In this document: one piece after another, positions 11,101 through 20,212 of the stretch | Position numbering within the stretch: position 1 is the stretch's first letter | Layout: each line of letters starts with the position of its first letter | Assembly: GCA_025201705.1 (NCBI GenBank) | Contig: MU616924.1 | Coordinates: forward strand, 1 to 31,531 | Reading direction: 5' to 3' | Length of the DNA stretch: 31,531 nucleotides | From: Dissophora ornata | Lineage: Eukaryota > Mortierellomycota > Mortierellomycetes > Mortierellales > Mortierellaceae | Program-made: the position numbers and the translations under genes | The notes under the pieces: generated by a model | Databases searched by the model: none | What the model was told of the DNA's origin: nothing | What the model saw: the letters and a program-made list of their open reading frames with translations, nothing else

Positions 11101-11336
11101 AGAAAGGGCGAGGATGAGGAGGTGGCGAGACCTGCGCCGGGCTTGCTGCTTAAACTTGCCTCCAGTCCCTGGGAGAGGGACTCTGAGGAGGCAGCATTGT
11201 CGAGGATTTCGTCCAACATTCTCTTAAAGGCGGCAACGTGGTCTTCTTCTTCAGCCGGTGCAGATGCAGATGACTTTGAGGGGGCTATGAATCGTACAGC
11301 GGAAGATGAAAGTTGTTCGTGGTAAGTCTCAGACAT
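8128..11336 (-). CDS. GYP5: TBC-domain Rab GTPase-activating protein (Gyp5/EVI5-like)
   Basis: Exons on the minus strand are 11336-10890, 10801-10238 and 10140-8128 (1007 aa). The TBC domain accelerates GTP hydrolysis by Rab proteins through an Arg and a Gln finger. Both are present: IIQRDLARTF with D285 and R288, and YCQG with Q325. The domain starts near RQGLPSKLRGLIW (about 241) and runs to about residue 460, with the Y-x-x-Q-W-F-L-S-L-F-A segment intact. It is followed by acidic and Ser-rich linkers and two predicted coiled coils (about 590-650 and 720-850), then a Ser/Arg-rich tail. TBC followed by C-terminal coiled coil matches yeast Gyp5/Gyl1 and animal EVI5, which act on Ypt1/Sec4 or Rab11/Rab35 in Golgi-to-surface traffic. 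The start at 11336 gives MSETYHEQ. A different upstream first exon is possible (see 11984-12113). Confidence 0.85.
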
Positions 11337-11983
11337 TATTAGATATGAGGGATGCCGATATTGACGACGGAACGACCGACAATCCAAATGCGGTATCTGT
11401 GTGCAACAGACATGCGCTTGTCTTCTGTTGAGTGGTTTGTGTCTCACTCGCGGACGCGAATCATCGCGTCTCTGTGGTGCGTTGCTGTGCTGCCTCCTGT
11501 GCCTGTCTAAGTCTGACTGCCACTGTGTGTGATTTTGGATGCTGTTGCTCGGCGGATGAAGTTTGAGAGCCACGAAGGGACTCTGCCCTCGGTGGGTTAC
11601 CCATCCCACTCCAAAGAAAAATACCCGGGTCAAGTCTCTTGGGTGATGTCTTCATCTGTCAGCCCCATCGCTTCATCTGCCATCGTCCATCTCACTTTGA
11701 GATCTCACATCTACATCCACACGCCCAGCCACGTCAAACCCTGCAGCCTGGCCCCTCTACTGGTACCAATGTGCCTGTAAAAATACATTGCGCACAGCCA
11801 TAAATCGCGCGAAAAAGGGGGAGGGTGTGCTTGTGGCACGAGTTCGGGATATAAGCATAAGAATGTGATTGGGTGCTTGTAATATCTTGTTCCTTCACTG
11901 AGGGAGAGGGGCCATGAATTGTGAATTTGAGCAGAACAGATGTATAGCAGAGTGGAGGGAAGGGAGAGCAGAAGGTGACTTAC

Positions 11984-12113
11984 AGAGCAATGAAGGTGTG
12001 GAGGAATAGGTCGGAGGATCAAGGATAGAGACACGCTTCATGGTAGTGGTGGACGAGCTGTCCGAGATGGACGGGGTAGGTGTGAAAGGAGACTCGGTCG
12101 CTAGCTCTGCCAT
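11984..12113 (-). other. Candidate short first exon (MAELATES...) ending at a consensus splice donor
   Basis: ATG at 12113 lies in a strong context (caacATGGCA). It opens 43 codons that are Ser/Thr/Pro-rich and end in CTC T|GTAAGT, a perfect donor at 11983. The region lies about 650 nt upstream of the Rab GAP start on the same strand, so it may be an alternative N-terminal exon of that gene. The only acceptor I find in the right phase to join the MSETYH frame is a weak one (gcagtcag|AC near 11493). It could also be a spliced upstream ORF or a short separate gene. No family is recognised. Confidence 0.3.
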
Positions 12114-12201
12114 GTTGTATTATAGGGAGCCAACGGCACTGATGAATGGATATAGGAGTGGGTGGACGTTGGGATGAGCGAAGTTGGAGGAGCTGGAGAG
12201 C

Positions 12202-12231
12202 GGGAGGGGCGGGAGGGGCGGGAGGAGGGGG
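12202..12231 (+). repeat. G-quadruplex motif upstream of the Rab GAP gene
   Basis: The plus strand reads GGGAGGGGCGGGAGGGGCGGG followed by AGGAGGGGG, with at least five runs of three or more G separated by one- to four-base loops. This fits the standard intramolecular G4 pattern. It lies about 0.9 kb upstream of the Rab GAP ATG, on the template strand of that gene. Confidence 0.7.
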
Positions 12232-12454
12232 AGGAGGAGGGTGATTCAGATGTGGATGGGGAGGAGTGAATGAGGAATCAAAAGAGAGAAAAGGAAAGAG
12301 AGAAGAGGATGAGGATGAGGAAAGAACGAGTAGCAGACCGATAAACAACGAAAGTGCTCTCAAAAAAAAACAAAAAACAACGAGATGCGGGTAACCCATC
12401 AGTTCATACACGCGCGAAGGGCGTGTGGATGCGGATGCTGAGAGCTCTTTCTCC

Positions 12455-12463
<9 letters not shown>

Positions 12464-12494
<31 letters not shown>

Positions 12495-12502
12495 GCTCGC
12501 AT

Positions 12503-12533
<31 letters not shown>
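12464..12533 (+). repeat. (TC)n microsatellite followed by 27-nt poly-T
   Basis: An uninterrupted CT dinucleotide run (12464-12490) is followed 16 nt later by 27 consecutive T (12507-12533). Both lie in the upstream region of the Rab GAP gene. The poly-T length in particular may be affected by sequencing error. Confidence 0.9.
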
Positions 12534-12540
12534 CCACTAT

Positions 12541-15175
12541 GAATATGCTAACATCAACACCCCCCATACTGCACCATTCTTATCCAATCTCCTTTCCGTT
12601 CTAGCCTCCTTACGAGATCCACAAACACAATGCAGCAACATCAGAAAAACGGGCAGCGTCACAACGACAATCAAGGGCACACCATACATGGAGAGCTCAA
12701 AAAACACCCAGCGAGACTAGCTTTGATGCTGTCATTCCTCAGAAAAACACGGACAACTTAAAAGATCATCCCCAAGATAGCAGGAATGTAGCGAGCTGGC
12801 GCGAATTTGACATGCATGTAGGCCCATCGGCCTACCGGGGGATGCCCTTTCTCTCTTCTTTCTCTTGGTCTCTGTCTCTATGCCTTTTCTCTCCTCTCTT
12901 TGCCTGCATCTTGCTCGTTCACTACACTTCCCCTCCCCTTTCGTGCTCTCGCTCGTCTCTCACTCCTGCTCTCGCTCCTGCTCACTTGAATGCATCCACC
13001 CCTTAGGTCCATATGTCCACATGTCCATATTTGTTTGTGCCTATTCTAGTAATGCACTAATGCTGCTGGACAGGGAAGGGTTGCCCGTACAAAGGAGGAC
13101 TTTTCTTTTCTTCTTCAGGGCAGCACTAGGATGAACGTATCCACTCATGGAAGGGAAAAGGGCAAGCTGGAGGTGTGTGCAATTGGGCGCAACATTGAAT
13201 CCCCCACTGTGTGAGACCAAGAAACGGATGGGAACCTTCGCCGATGTAATAAAATCCACCTGGTAATGACAATAAATACGGAAGTAATCGTTTTTGCTCA
13301 CTTCAGGAGAGGAGGACGTTGGTGCAACCAAAATGTCCATCGCTTAGCTGACGGTAACACAGACATCTGATAAAAATAATCGTGATCGACGTAGTAACTG
13401 TAGTAACACGCCCCGCAATAGAAAAACGTGGCATGAACAATGCGCCAGAGGGGGGGTTCTTCAATGGCAATGGACCAAAATCAGGGTAACCGCATGCAGC
13501 ATCAGGGGCATTGAGAGCAAAAGATAAAGAAAATAAAACTTCATGGGTAACCAGGCCTCCATCCCACTCTCCAGGAAATGTAGTCCAAGAGTCAATTCCA
13601 CTCTCCGCACAGCGACAATTCGAGCAAGGGAAAGAGAGCAAATAGAGACATGCATATTTCTACTTCCAGTGGAGGTGGATGGACTTTTGACAAACAAGTC
13701 CGTTGTTTTGTGTGCTTCTTGGCCACACTCCATGTTTGCATCTCCCCTTTCACCTCTTACCCTTCCTCGTTCCCCTGCTTTTCTAGTAGGAACTCCTCGT
13801 CCGCGTAGTATTTCTTTACTTCGTCTTTCAATTCCCCTTTGTCCCTTGTCCTGTTTGTTTACTCTCCTGTTCCGACGTTCTGTCGCACCTCCTGTGCTAA
13901 TTCCCCTGTCCTGGTTTGCTGTAAACCCGTGTAGCGACATTCTTGATAGTCTGTTCATAGCCATGTCTCACCTTCTTAATGTAATAAAGAATACGGTGTA
14001 GTGGGAAGGTGAGGTAACTGCAGGAATAACGTCAATAGAGGAGCGGATTGGAGTGAGTGAAAGGGGAAGGAGAAGAGAGAGGGTACAAGGGACAGAAAGC
14101 AGCCGTACTGGAAACTCGTCGTCATAAAGTGAATGGATGGCAGGGACAACAGGGACGGCAGTGCAGGGTATATGGTGGGAAATTGCTGAGCAATTTAGGG
14201 TCAAATTAAATTGACATTTGATAATGATTGCTCGTGGTACCTACGAATGATGGTGCCCAAGAGAAAAAAATAGGATGGAAAGGAAAGGAAGGAGGAAGAA
14301 GGAGGAGGAGGAGGAGGAGGAGGAGGGAGTGGTTTATGGGTCAGGCGCGTTGGAGCTGGCGATGAAGAATATGGGAGATGATTTCTTTGTGGGTTAGGGG
14401 ACGACTTGTAATGCCGCGTACGCGAAATCTCTCAGGAACGAGAAACGAAATGAAAGAGGCAACGGATTGGCTTCTACAGCTTGTGAACAGAGTCAAAGCG
14501 AAGTTGTGCGAGAATAAGAGTCCCAAGTGTGTGGAAAATGTTGGTGAGTGAAAAGAGAGAATGAGTGCGAGATGCCGGGAGAGAGAGGGAAAGAAAGGTC
14601 AAGGACGAGTTGGAGCAAGACACTCGTCGTCGTGGGAGGCGAGACCGATTTCATTCAGTTCTTGTCATTCTCGTTCGCTTTAATACTTCTTCGTCTTCCT
14701 TACACAACACACGGGTCCAGTCGCAACCAATTTGTTGTAACTCACCGTCCCTTTTCGGCGTCCTTTGGAATCCGGACCCCTTGTTGACTAACACAGAAAG
14801 CGAAGGACAAGTGCCGCCAGGTTGGCCCTTGTCTGGAACTGTAACACATCTCTATTGCCAGTCAGACAGCGAATTCCCATATCAACCTTCAACATACTGC
14901 CATTGTATGTAATCATTGGCCAGTCGCATTCTCCGTGTTCCTTTCGTTTCTATCATCCAGCTTCCAATAATCATTGGTGCTATTGTCCTTCATTTATTTT
15001 TCGAAATAGAGCCGTCTTTTGTGACATGGACTTCCTGCGCAGGTAGGTGAAAGCACCAACGGATCCTCTCCATGTTGTCATATAGACAACGACCTCGTCC
15101 GCAGCGCTTGGTAGTAATAAGGTAAATATTCTCTGCACCGAGGGGCAGAATGACCATTTTTTATTTCATATTTTA
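12541..15175. other. Intergenic region without a recognised gene
   Basis: About 2.6 kb lies between the low-complexity block and the Gtr2 stop codon. It contains pyrimidine-rich stretches at 12845-12985 and a (GGA)n run at 14300-14327. Two ATG-started ORFs on opposite strands overlap each other: minus 13964-13461, 167 aa, and plus 13543-14001, 152 aa. Neither resembles a known family, and neither has neighbouring splice-linked coding segments I can trust. The last roughly 50 nt include TTTATT at about 15159-15165 (AATAAA on the minus strand), a likely polyadenylation signal for Gtr2. Confidence 0.4.
14300..14327 (+). repeat. (GGA)n trinucleotide run
   Basis: About nine uninterrupted GGA units lie inside a longer purine-rich stretch (14275-14330). 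They are intergenic, with no coding role apparent. Confidence 0.85.
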
Positions 15176-17289
15176 CTAACCATGACCATACATTTCATTG
15201 TGCTGCTGTTGCTGCTGCTGCATCAACTGGTTAGCCTCCATCTCCCTTCTTGTTCGCTCTGCCCTCTTCAGCTCAAAGACCTGGTCCATCGCTTCCTTGA
15301 AGCAGTGCACGTTATAGTCGATCAACCCCTGTTTCTCAAACGTCTCGGCCCTTAACAAACATATCAGCGCCAAGTACTTGTTCACTTCACGCAGATACAG
15401 TACTGTGCCATTGCCCATCTTGATAACCGAAAACGCCTCATGGTTGCCTTTTGACTGTGCTGTCTGCAGGTTGTTCAGAGATCCTGCCCGACTGCTGCTG
15501 CTAACCACGGTTTGTGAGTGGCTATCGCTTGCTCCACCACGTTGGTGATTGTTACCACCACCGTTTGAGTCCTCGTAATCATTATGGCCATCATACTGTC
15601 GACCCCAATCATCCTGGCCATTCTGTTGATCCTCAAGGTAACCTTGGCTCTTTGCCCCAATGGCCGCACGTCCGTATATAGACGAGATGTCAATGATCAC
15701 ATCAATCATGTCACTGCAAATCTCATACGACTGAGAGTCCACGGGGGATGAATCCGTTGCAATATAAATCTTTGAAATCACGTCGAACAAAAACGCCTTT
15801 TCAATGCCGGAGTTCTGTCATAGCCGTGTAATAATAGGATGAGTAAGTATCTTGTTTGTTGTTTGTTTGTTTGTCTGCCCCAATTTGATGCGACAGGCAG
15901 GCATGACATACCGCGCAAAGAATATTGAGCAAGTTCTCAAGCGTTGGCAGCTGTGGGATGAGTTTTTGAATGACCTTGGAGAAGGCTTCAAAGATGGAAT
16001 GGTCATAAATGGACGTCAGGTAGAATGCCAACTGCACATTCTCCAGTCCAGCGTCTGCCAGCTCGTCTGTCGTCGTTTGCTGGATGTCTCTTTGGGTATC
16101 TAGTATATCACAACAGATGCAGCAACATGCGAGATTAGATATCGTATACCGAACTGTTTCCCATTGCCCGTTCAACTAATCGCACCTGTCGTCTTACCAA
16201 TTTTGTAATCTTCGGACAATCCGTCCACTTTATGAATAAAAACCTCGAACGTGATGTTGGGGTTCACGCGGTAAGCAGCGACGACGGTCGAGTGCAGCTT
16301 TGCCAATGCCTCCATGTATTCATCCTAGTGAAAAGACAGACGTATTTCAATTTCAACACTCTGCCTCCGCCATTACTTGGTGGCGTCTTAATGACCCTTC
16401 ACCACACTAGCTCCTACTCCGTACCTGGGAGTCAATGACAAACACCAGAGCTCCGACCTCTCCAAAGATGGCTGTTGTGTCGAATGTGGGATCGAAGAAA
16501 TCCATTTGACCGGGGAAATCCCAAACCTGAAAGTCTATGAATGAACTGTTGCAGAGTAATATGTCCCACCGTTAGGAAGTAACACGAAACATATGTCCCA
16601 AGGGAGCCCCCCGTAATTGCACGTTGTGAAATCAAAGCCCGACAAATAACATACTGGATATTGTCCTTGTTGATCTTGGAAGTACTCTCCAGGAACAGCG
16701 TCTCTGTGGGTGACATCTTATGGAAAACGACGCGTTGGATGCTCGATTTTCCGCTTCTATTAAACCGAGAAAGCAGTTGCACTAGAGTCAGCGACTGCTG
16801 ACATAAATCCACGAGGCTAACAAATTAGACACGACAAACATACCGCCTTAAGCCCATCAACATGAGTCTTGGACGTGACTCACGATCTTCATCTGCGAGA
16901 TCATCGCCATAGCTATCGGTGTGTTGAAAACGGAGGAAGTGAGTCAAACGAAACAAAAACAGGGCGCGAGGCTCCTTGGAGGAGGAACACGTTGGGAAGT
17001 CCAGATTATTGCAGTATCGTGAAGGCTCTTCACTCGAGACTCTTGACTTACATTGGGTCGTTGTCACCATAATCCGAGTACTGGGGTCATTTCACGGCAG
17101 ATGACGGTCAGAAAGAAAAGGAGCAAATATGGCTTGTCAGCGATTCTCTCCATAATTTGAGTCCATTCAACACAAGCCGGCATCAAATGGCATTCTCAGG
17201 GCCAGGCGAGAACGAGTTCGAGCTGAGGAGGAGGAGGAGGATAGTGCAGTTATCTGGTTTCGAGTCGAGTCTCATGCACATACCGACAT
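15176..17289 (-). CDS. GTR2: RagC/D-type GTPase Gtr2 (TORC1 nutrient signalling)
   Basis: Eight coding exons on the minus strand: 17289-17284, 17080-17052, 16912-16844, 16756-16655, 16545-16425, 16324-16198, 16099-15912 and 15814-15176 (426 aa; human RagC about 399). Gtr2 pairs with Gtr1 on the vacuole or lysosome and relays amino-acid sufficiency to TORC1. The P-loop MGLRRSGKSS ends at S40 with the Rag-specific Arg-Arg. The switch region is [16 protein letters not shown] (from about 76). G4 is HKVDG (140-144), followed by [34 protein letters not shown] and the C-terminal roadblock domain with [18 protein letters not shown] Gly/Asn/Ser-rich insert of about 60-70 residues splits the roadblock domain after ISSIYGRA, and a six-Gln run lies near the C-terminus. 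The first coding exon is only ATG-TCG. At the stop, cATGGTTAGTAA could also act as a donor, so an extended C-terminus is conceivable. Confidence 0.9.
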
Positions 17290-17508
17290 GGCTATGCTTA
17301 TTCTTCTGCTTGTTTGCTTTGAACGGGGTGAATTCCACAAGGAATGGGAGTAAGATGTATGATGTGCGAAGTGATGCAAGCAAGAACTGGGGTGCAACAC
17401 AAGGGGACCTGACCAACCTAACGGACCAAGCCACTCGCCATAAATCCCGGGACAGAGCTGTCATCAATCTCGTCGCGTGGACTGCCCGCCCCCGTTTATT
17501 GCAATTTT
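17290..17508 (-). promoter_or_regulatory. Gtr2 upstream region abutting the ceramidase stop codon
   Basis: Only 219 nt separate the Gtr2 start from the stop of the next minus-strand gene. The Gtr2 promoter must therefore lie here or extend into the ceramidase 3' end. I see no distinct TATA element. Confidence 0.35.
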
Positions 17509-19003
17509 CTAGTTTGACTTGCTGTGTTTGACCACAACGTATGGCAGCATTCTCCACTTCCACTCTATCAAAGGCTTGTGGCCTAGGTTGTCTGCCCGGT
17601 TATAACACAGCAACAGCGTCACCAGATACGAGCTCAGGGAAGCACCGACATGCCACACCGCGTGCAGCTGTGGGTTCCACAGACCCATCGGCAGGTTCTG
17701 CACCACGTCGCACATCCGGAAATCAATATTCCAGAACAGATACGACGTCAGCGCCGTCACTGCCGTCGCTATCCACATCCGTCTAATAGCCCAGTCGTCA
17801 AGCCCGCTATAGATTTTCACAATGTGCGACATCACCACCAGGACCATAAACGCAAACGAGGACTGGAACACCACAAACTCAAGTAAGTGGTTGTCTGGGC
17901 CCGCAAACATCATGACCAATGTCGTCAGGATTCCGTAGAGCGCAATGCTGACAGGGAACCAGGTGCCATATCTGCGGTAGGATCGATCCTCGATGCAACA
18001 GTAGGCAAGCGACAGAATCGAGTAGACCATGGGTACTTCGTCCAGCATCTGCAAGGGGAAGAGCAGAGTGCCATGGAAGGCAATGGATCCTAAACCAACA
18101 ATTGCGATCGATCCGAATGTCAGCAGGAAACGCTTCTCGAAGCTCGAATGAAGATATATCCCGGCCAGACCGACGACGATCATGGAGATAGACGAGAGCG
18201 AGTTGAAGAACTCGGCGACATAAAAACTGACAGCATAGTTGTCTTCGCACCAGTCTAGCAGAACGGCGTGTCGTTAGTAACTATCATATGAGAGATAAAG
18301 AACGAAGGAACGTGCTCAGCAGGGAACATTGGCAGAAATAGTTTTTTCCGTTGAGTTCTTGTTCCGTCCCTTTTGTTGCCTTAGATCTCGACTCCCAAAT
18401 GCAGAATTTTTTTTTAGTTGTTGAGCTTGGATTTCAGTCTAACCCCCCATTGCAAATCACGCCGCTCACACCTCCATGCTCCCAGTTGTCCATGGATCGG
18501 CACAAAATATGTATCGGGCCCTCTGATAGTCAATGTATTCCACTGTGCTTTGGCTTTTCGCCCTAGTCTGCGCTGCCAATCCAGCACCTTCCTTCTACTG
18601 CTTTAACAGCACTGTAAATGGACTTGATTCCCCGGCAATAGAGCACAGAACCATAAGCAAAGCCTTGCATTGCATCCCGGTAGAGGATGAAATTCATCCG
18701 TTTCAAAAGCCGACTCTCCTCGACGCACTTACCAACTAAATAAAAAAAGAGAGTTTTTCGGACGTGGTAGGGACGACTGTCAGTATTCGCAGTATTCGCA
18801 ACAGCTTGTGAAACATTTTTTTTTTTGAGAAAAGAGGAGGGGTACAAAAATGACATCCCTGGACACAAAGAACAAAATACGGTGCTCATTTATGTGGTTG
18901 TCGACTGACCTGAAGACGTAGGGAAGCCCCAGTAACCGGGTGCGGCCAATGGATTGGCCAAGGTTGTGTTGGGGTAAGTAATGAATTGGGAAGATGTGGT
19001 CAT
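17509..19003 (-). CDS. YPC1: Alkaline ceramidase (Ypc1/Ydc1/ACER family)
   Basis: Exons on the minus strand are 19003-18910 and 18254-17509 (279 aa, close to the family's 265-315). The product is a multipass ER/Golgi membrane enzyme that cleaves (phyto- or dihydro-)ceramide to a sphingoid base and fatty acid, and in yeast can also run in reverse. Family motifs are all present: GYWG near residue 23, DWCEDNY at 32-38, the catalytic stretch S88-x3-H92 with the D103-E-x-P-M motif, and H229-x3-H233 as the paired zinc ligands. About seven hydrophobic segments can be seen. The tail is HSKSN rather than an obvious KKxx retention signal. Exon 1 ends TCAG|GTCAGT. The intron is long (655 nt) and has a perfect TACTAAC branch point at 18279-18273, 17 nt before the AG. 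ATG 19003 is the only Met available in exon 1. Confidence 0.9.
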
Positions 19004-20212
19004 TCCCAAAGAAACTATGATGAGGTTGCTTTTGGATGAGAAATAACTGTCGAAGAAGAGAATAAGCGAGGGAGTAGAAGAGTTGCAGAAGCGCTGTGGG
19101 ACTGGACCGAGTGGAGTAGAGTGGAGTGGAGGGGAGAGGAGGGGAGAGTAGACTAGATCAGAGCAGAGTAGAAAGAGCACAAGAGAGAGCGGTGGTATTG
19201 GTGGTGGTGGTGGTGGTGGCGGCGATGAAATGAAGAAAGAAAGAAAGAAAGAAAGAAAATTGACCTCGATCAATGAATGATTTTTATATCATCAACAAAT
19301 GTACCTTGCATCCATCGTCGTTGCGCAGGCTGTGTGTGATACTCCGTCTGTCTCCTTTTCGTCACCCTTGTTTGATTCCCGAGGCAGGTGGATTGAAAAC
19401 ATAAAATAGCGACAACTAGGAACCACGAACAACCACAGTCATGGAGTAGGGCAGAAGAGATCCCCGCACACTCAAGCCAACATCAATGTGTTTCTCGATG
19501 ATGCACCCATTTACATGACCCTTCAAATCCGCACCTGACCACCACATATGCGAAGCCGAGTACCCCGTCTCTCTGAGCCAGGTCTGTTCCCTATACCTAT
19601 TACGAAAGGAGAGGGAACCACAACGCACCGCGGTGCCTCAGGTGCGCAATGGAGATTTTGTCTTCCCAAGCAATACTACAGGATACTGGAATGCCCTTCT
19701 GGGGACGACGGTGTGGATCGTAAACGTGGCAACATACCAATCTGGCAGACAGACTTGTGCGCCGTCATGCTATTGTGCATCAAGAATATCAAAATCCGGC
19801 TCGCAACTGCTCTTGCTCAACATGCAATACAGATAGGCTGAAGCAGAATGGAGGAGTGTCGAGTAAAAGTAGAGTGGATCATCCATTGACCCGCGGTAGC
19901 TCTATCCGGCTCCTCGGAGGCATTCCATAGCTCACTAGTAATGACAGTGCTCAACATCGTTCGTTTATCCGTCTTCACCTTATTGTTCAAACAACGCACA
20001 AGCATGACCTTCGCTTACAGTCTACACTTGCCACCCCTTATTTGTCAACGGAAGCCCGAGAAGCCAAACATGAAGAGGTTTCACATTTCGCAGGTTTCCC
20101 TTTGTTTTTTTACTGCTTGATTTTTGTGCAATACGTCTAGTCTCTTCTTATCATCTTTTTCTTTTCTCAAAGAATGTAGCATGGCAATCTCGATACATAT
20201 ATGATATCATAT
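19004..20212. other. Intergenic: ceramidase promoter and BIO2 3' flank
   Basis: This 1.2-kb gap includes (GGT)n at about 19198-19219 and (GAAA)n at 19233-19258, both upstream of the ceramidase start. A TATA-like GATATAAAAA occurs on the minus strand at 19290-19281, about 280 nt upstream of the ceramidase ATG. A 97-codon ATG-started ORF (plus 19548-19841) and shorter overlapping ORFs resemble nothing known. No tRNA-like fold was noticed. Confidence 0.4.
19198..19258 (+). repeat. (GGT)n and (GAAA)n microsatellites
   Basis: About seven GGT units are followed after a short spacer by roughly six GAAA units. They lie 200-260 nt upstream of the ceramidase ATG and are pyrimidine-rich on that gene's coding strand. 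Confidence 0.85.

Larger units (their letters stand above)
11337..12540. other. Long upstream region of the Rab GAP gene with low-complexity tracts
   Basis: No complete gene is recognised. The region is purine-rich on the plus strand from about 12120 to 12320. It contains the G-quadruplex motif at 12202-12231, a (TC)n tract at 12464-12490 and a 27-nt poly-T at 12507-12533. Read as the minus (coding) strand of the Rab GAP gene, these are pyrimidine tracts of the kind often found in fungal promoters. An in-frame extension upstream of ATG 11336 is open for about 100 codons but is Arg/His/Gln-rich and starts at no ATG, so I treat it as leader. Confidence 0.35.

Noticed and set aside
11337..11633. 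N-terminal extension of the Rab GAP upstream of ATG 11336
   Set aside because: The frame is open but starts at no ATG, is Arg/His/Gln-rich and is unlike TBC protein N-termini. I keep the start at 11336.
12019..12567. Minus-strand 182-codon ORF with poly-Lys, Arg-Glu and poly-Pro runs
   Set aside because: It is the translation of poly-T, (TC)n and purine-rich tracts. The amino-acid runs follow the microsatellites, so it is not credible as a protein.
13461..14001. Two mutually antisense ATG-started ORFs of 167 and 152 aa
   Set aside because: Neither resembles a known family. Both are low-complexity (Arg/Glu/Gly-rich or Leu/Ser/Pro-rich) in a compositionally biased intergenic region, and at most one could be coding.
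19548..19841. 97-codon plus-strand ORF between the ceramidase and BIO2 genes
   Set aside because: It starts with ATG, but it has no recognisable motif or splice partners, and other frames over the same bases are equally open.
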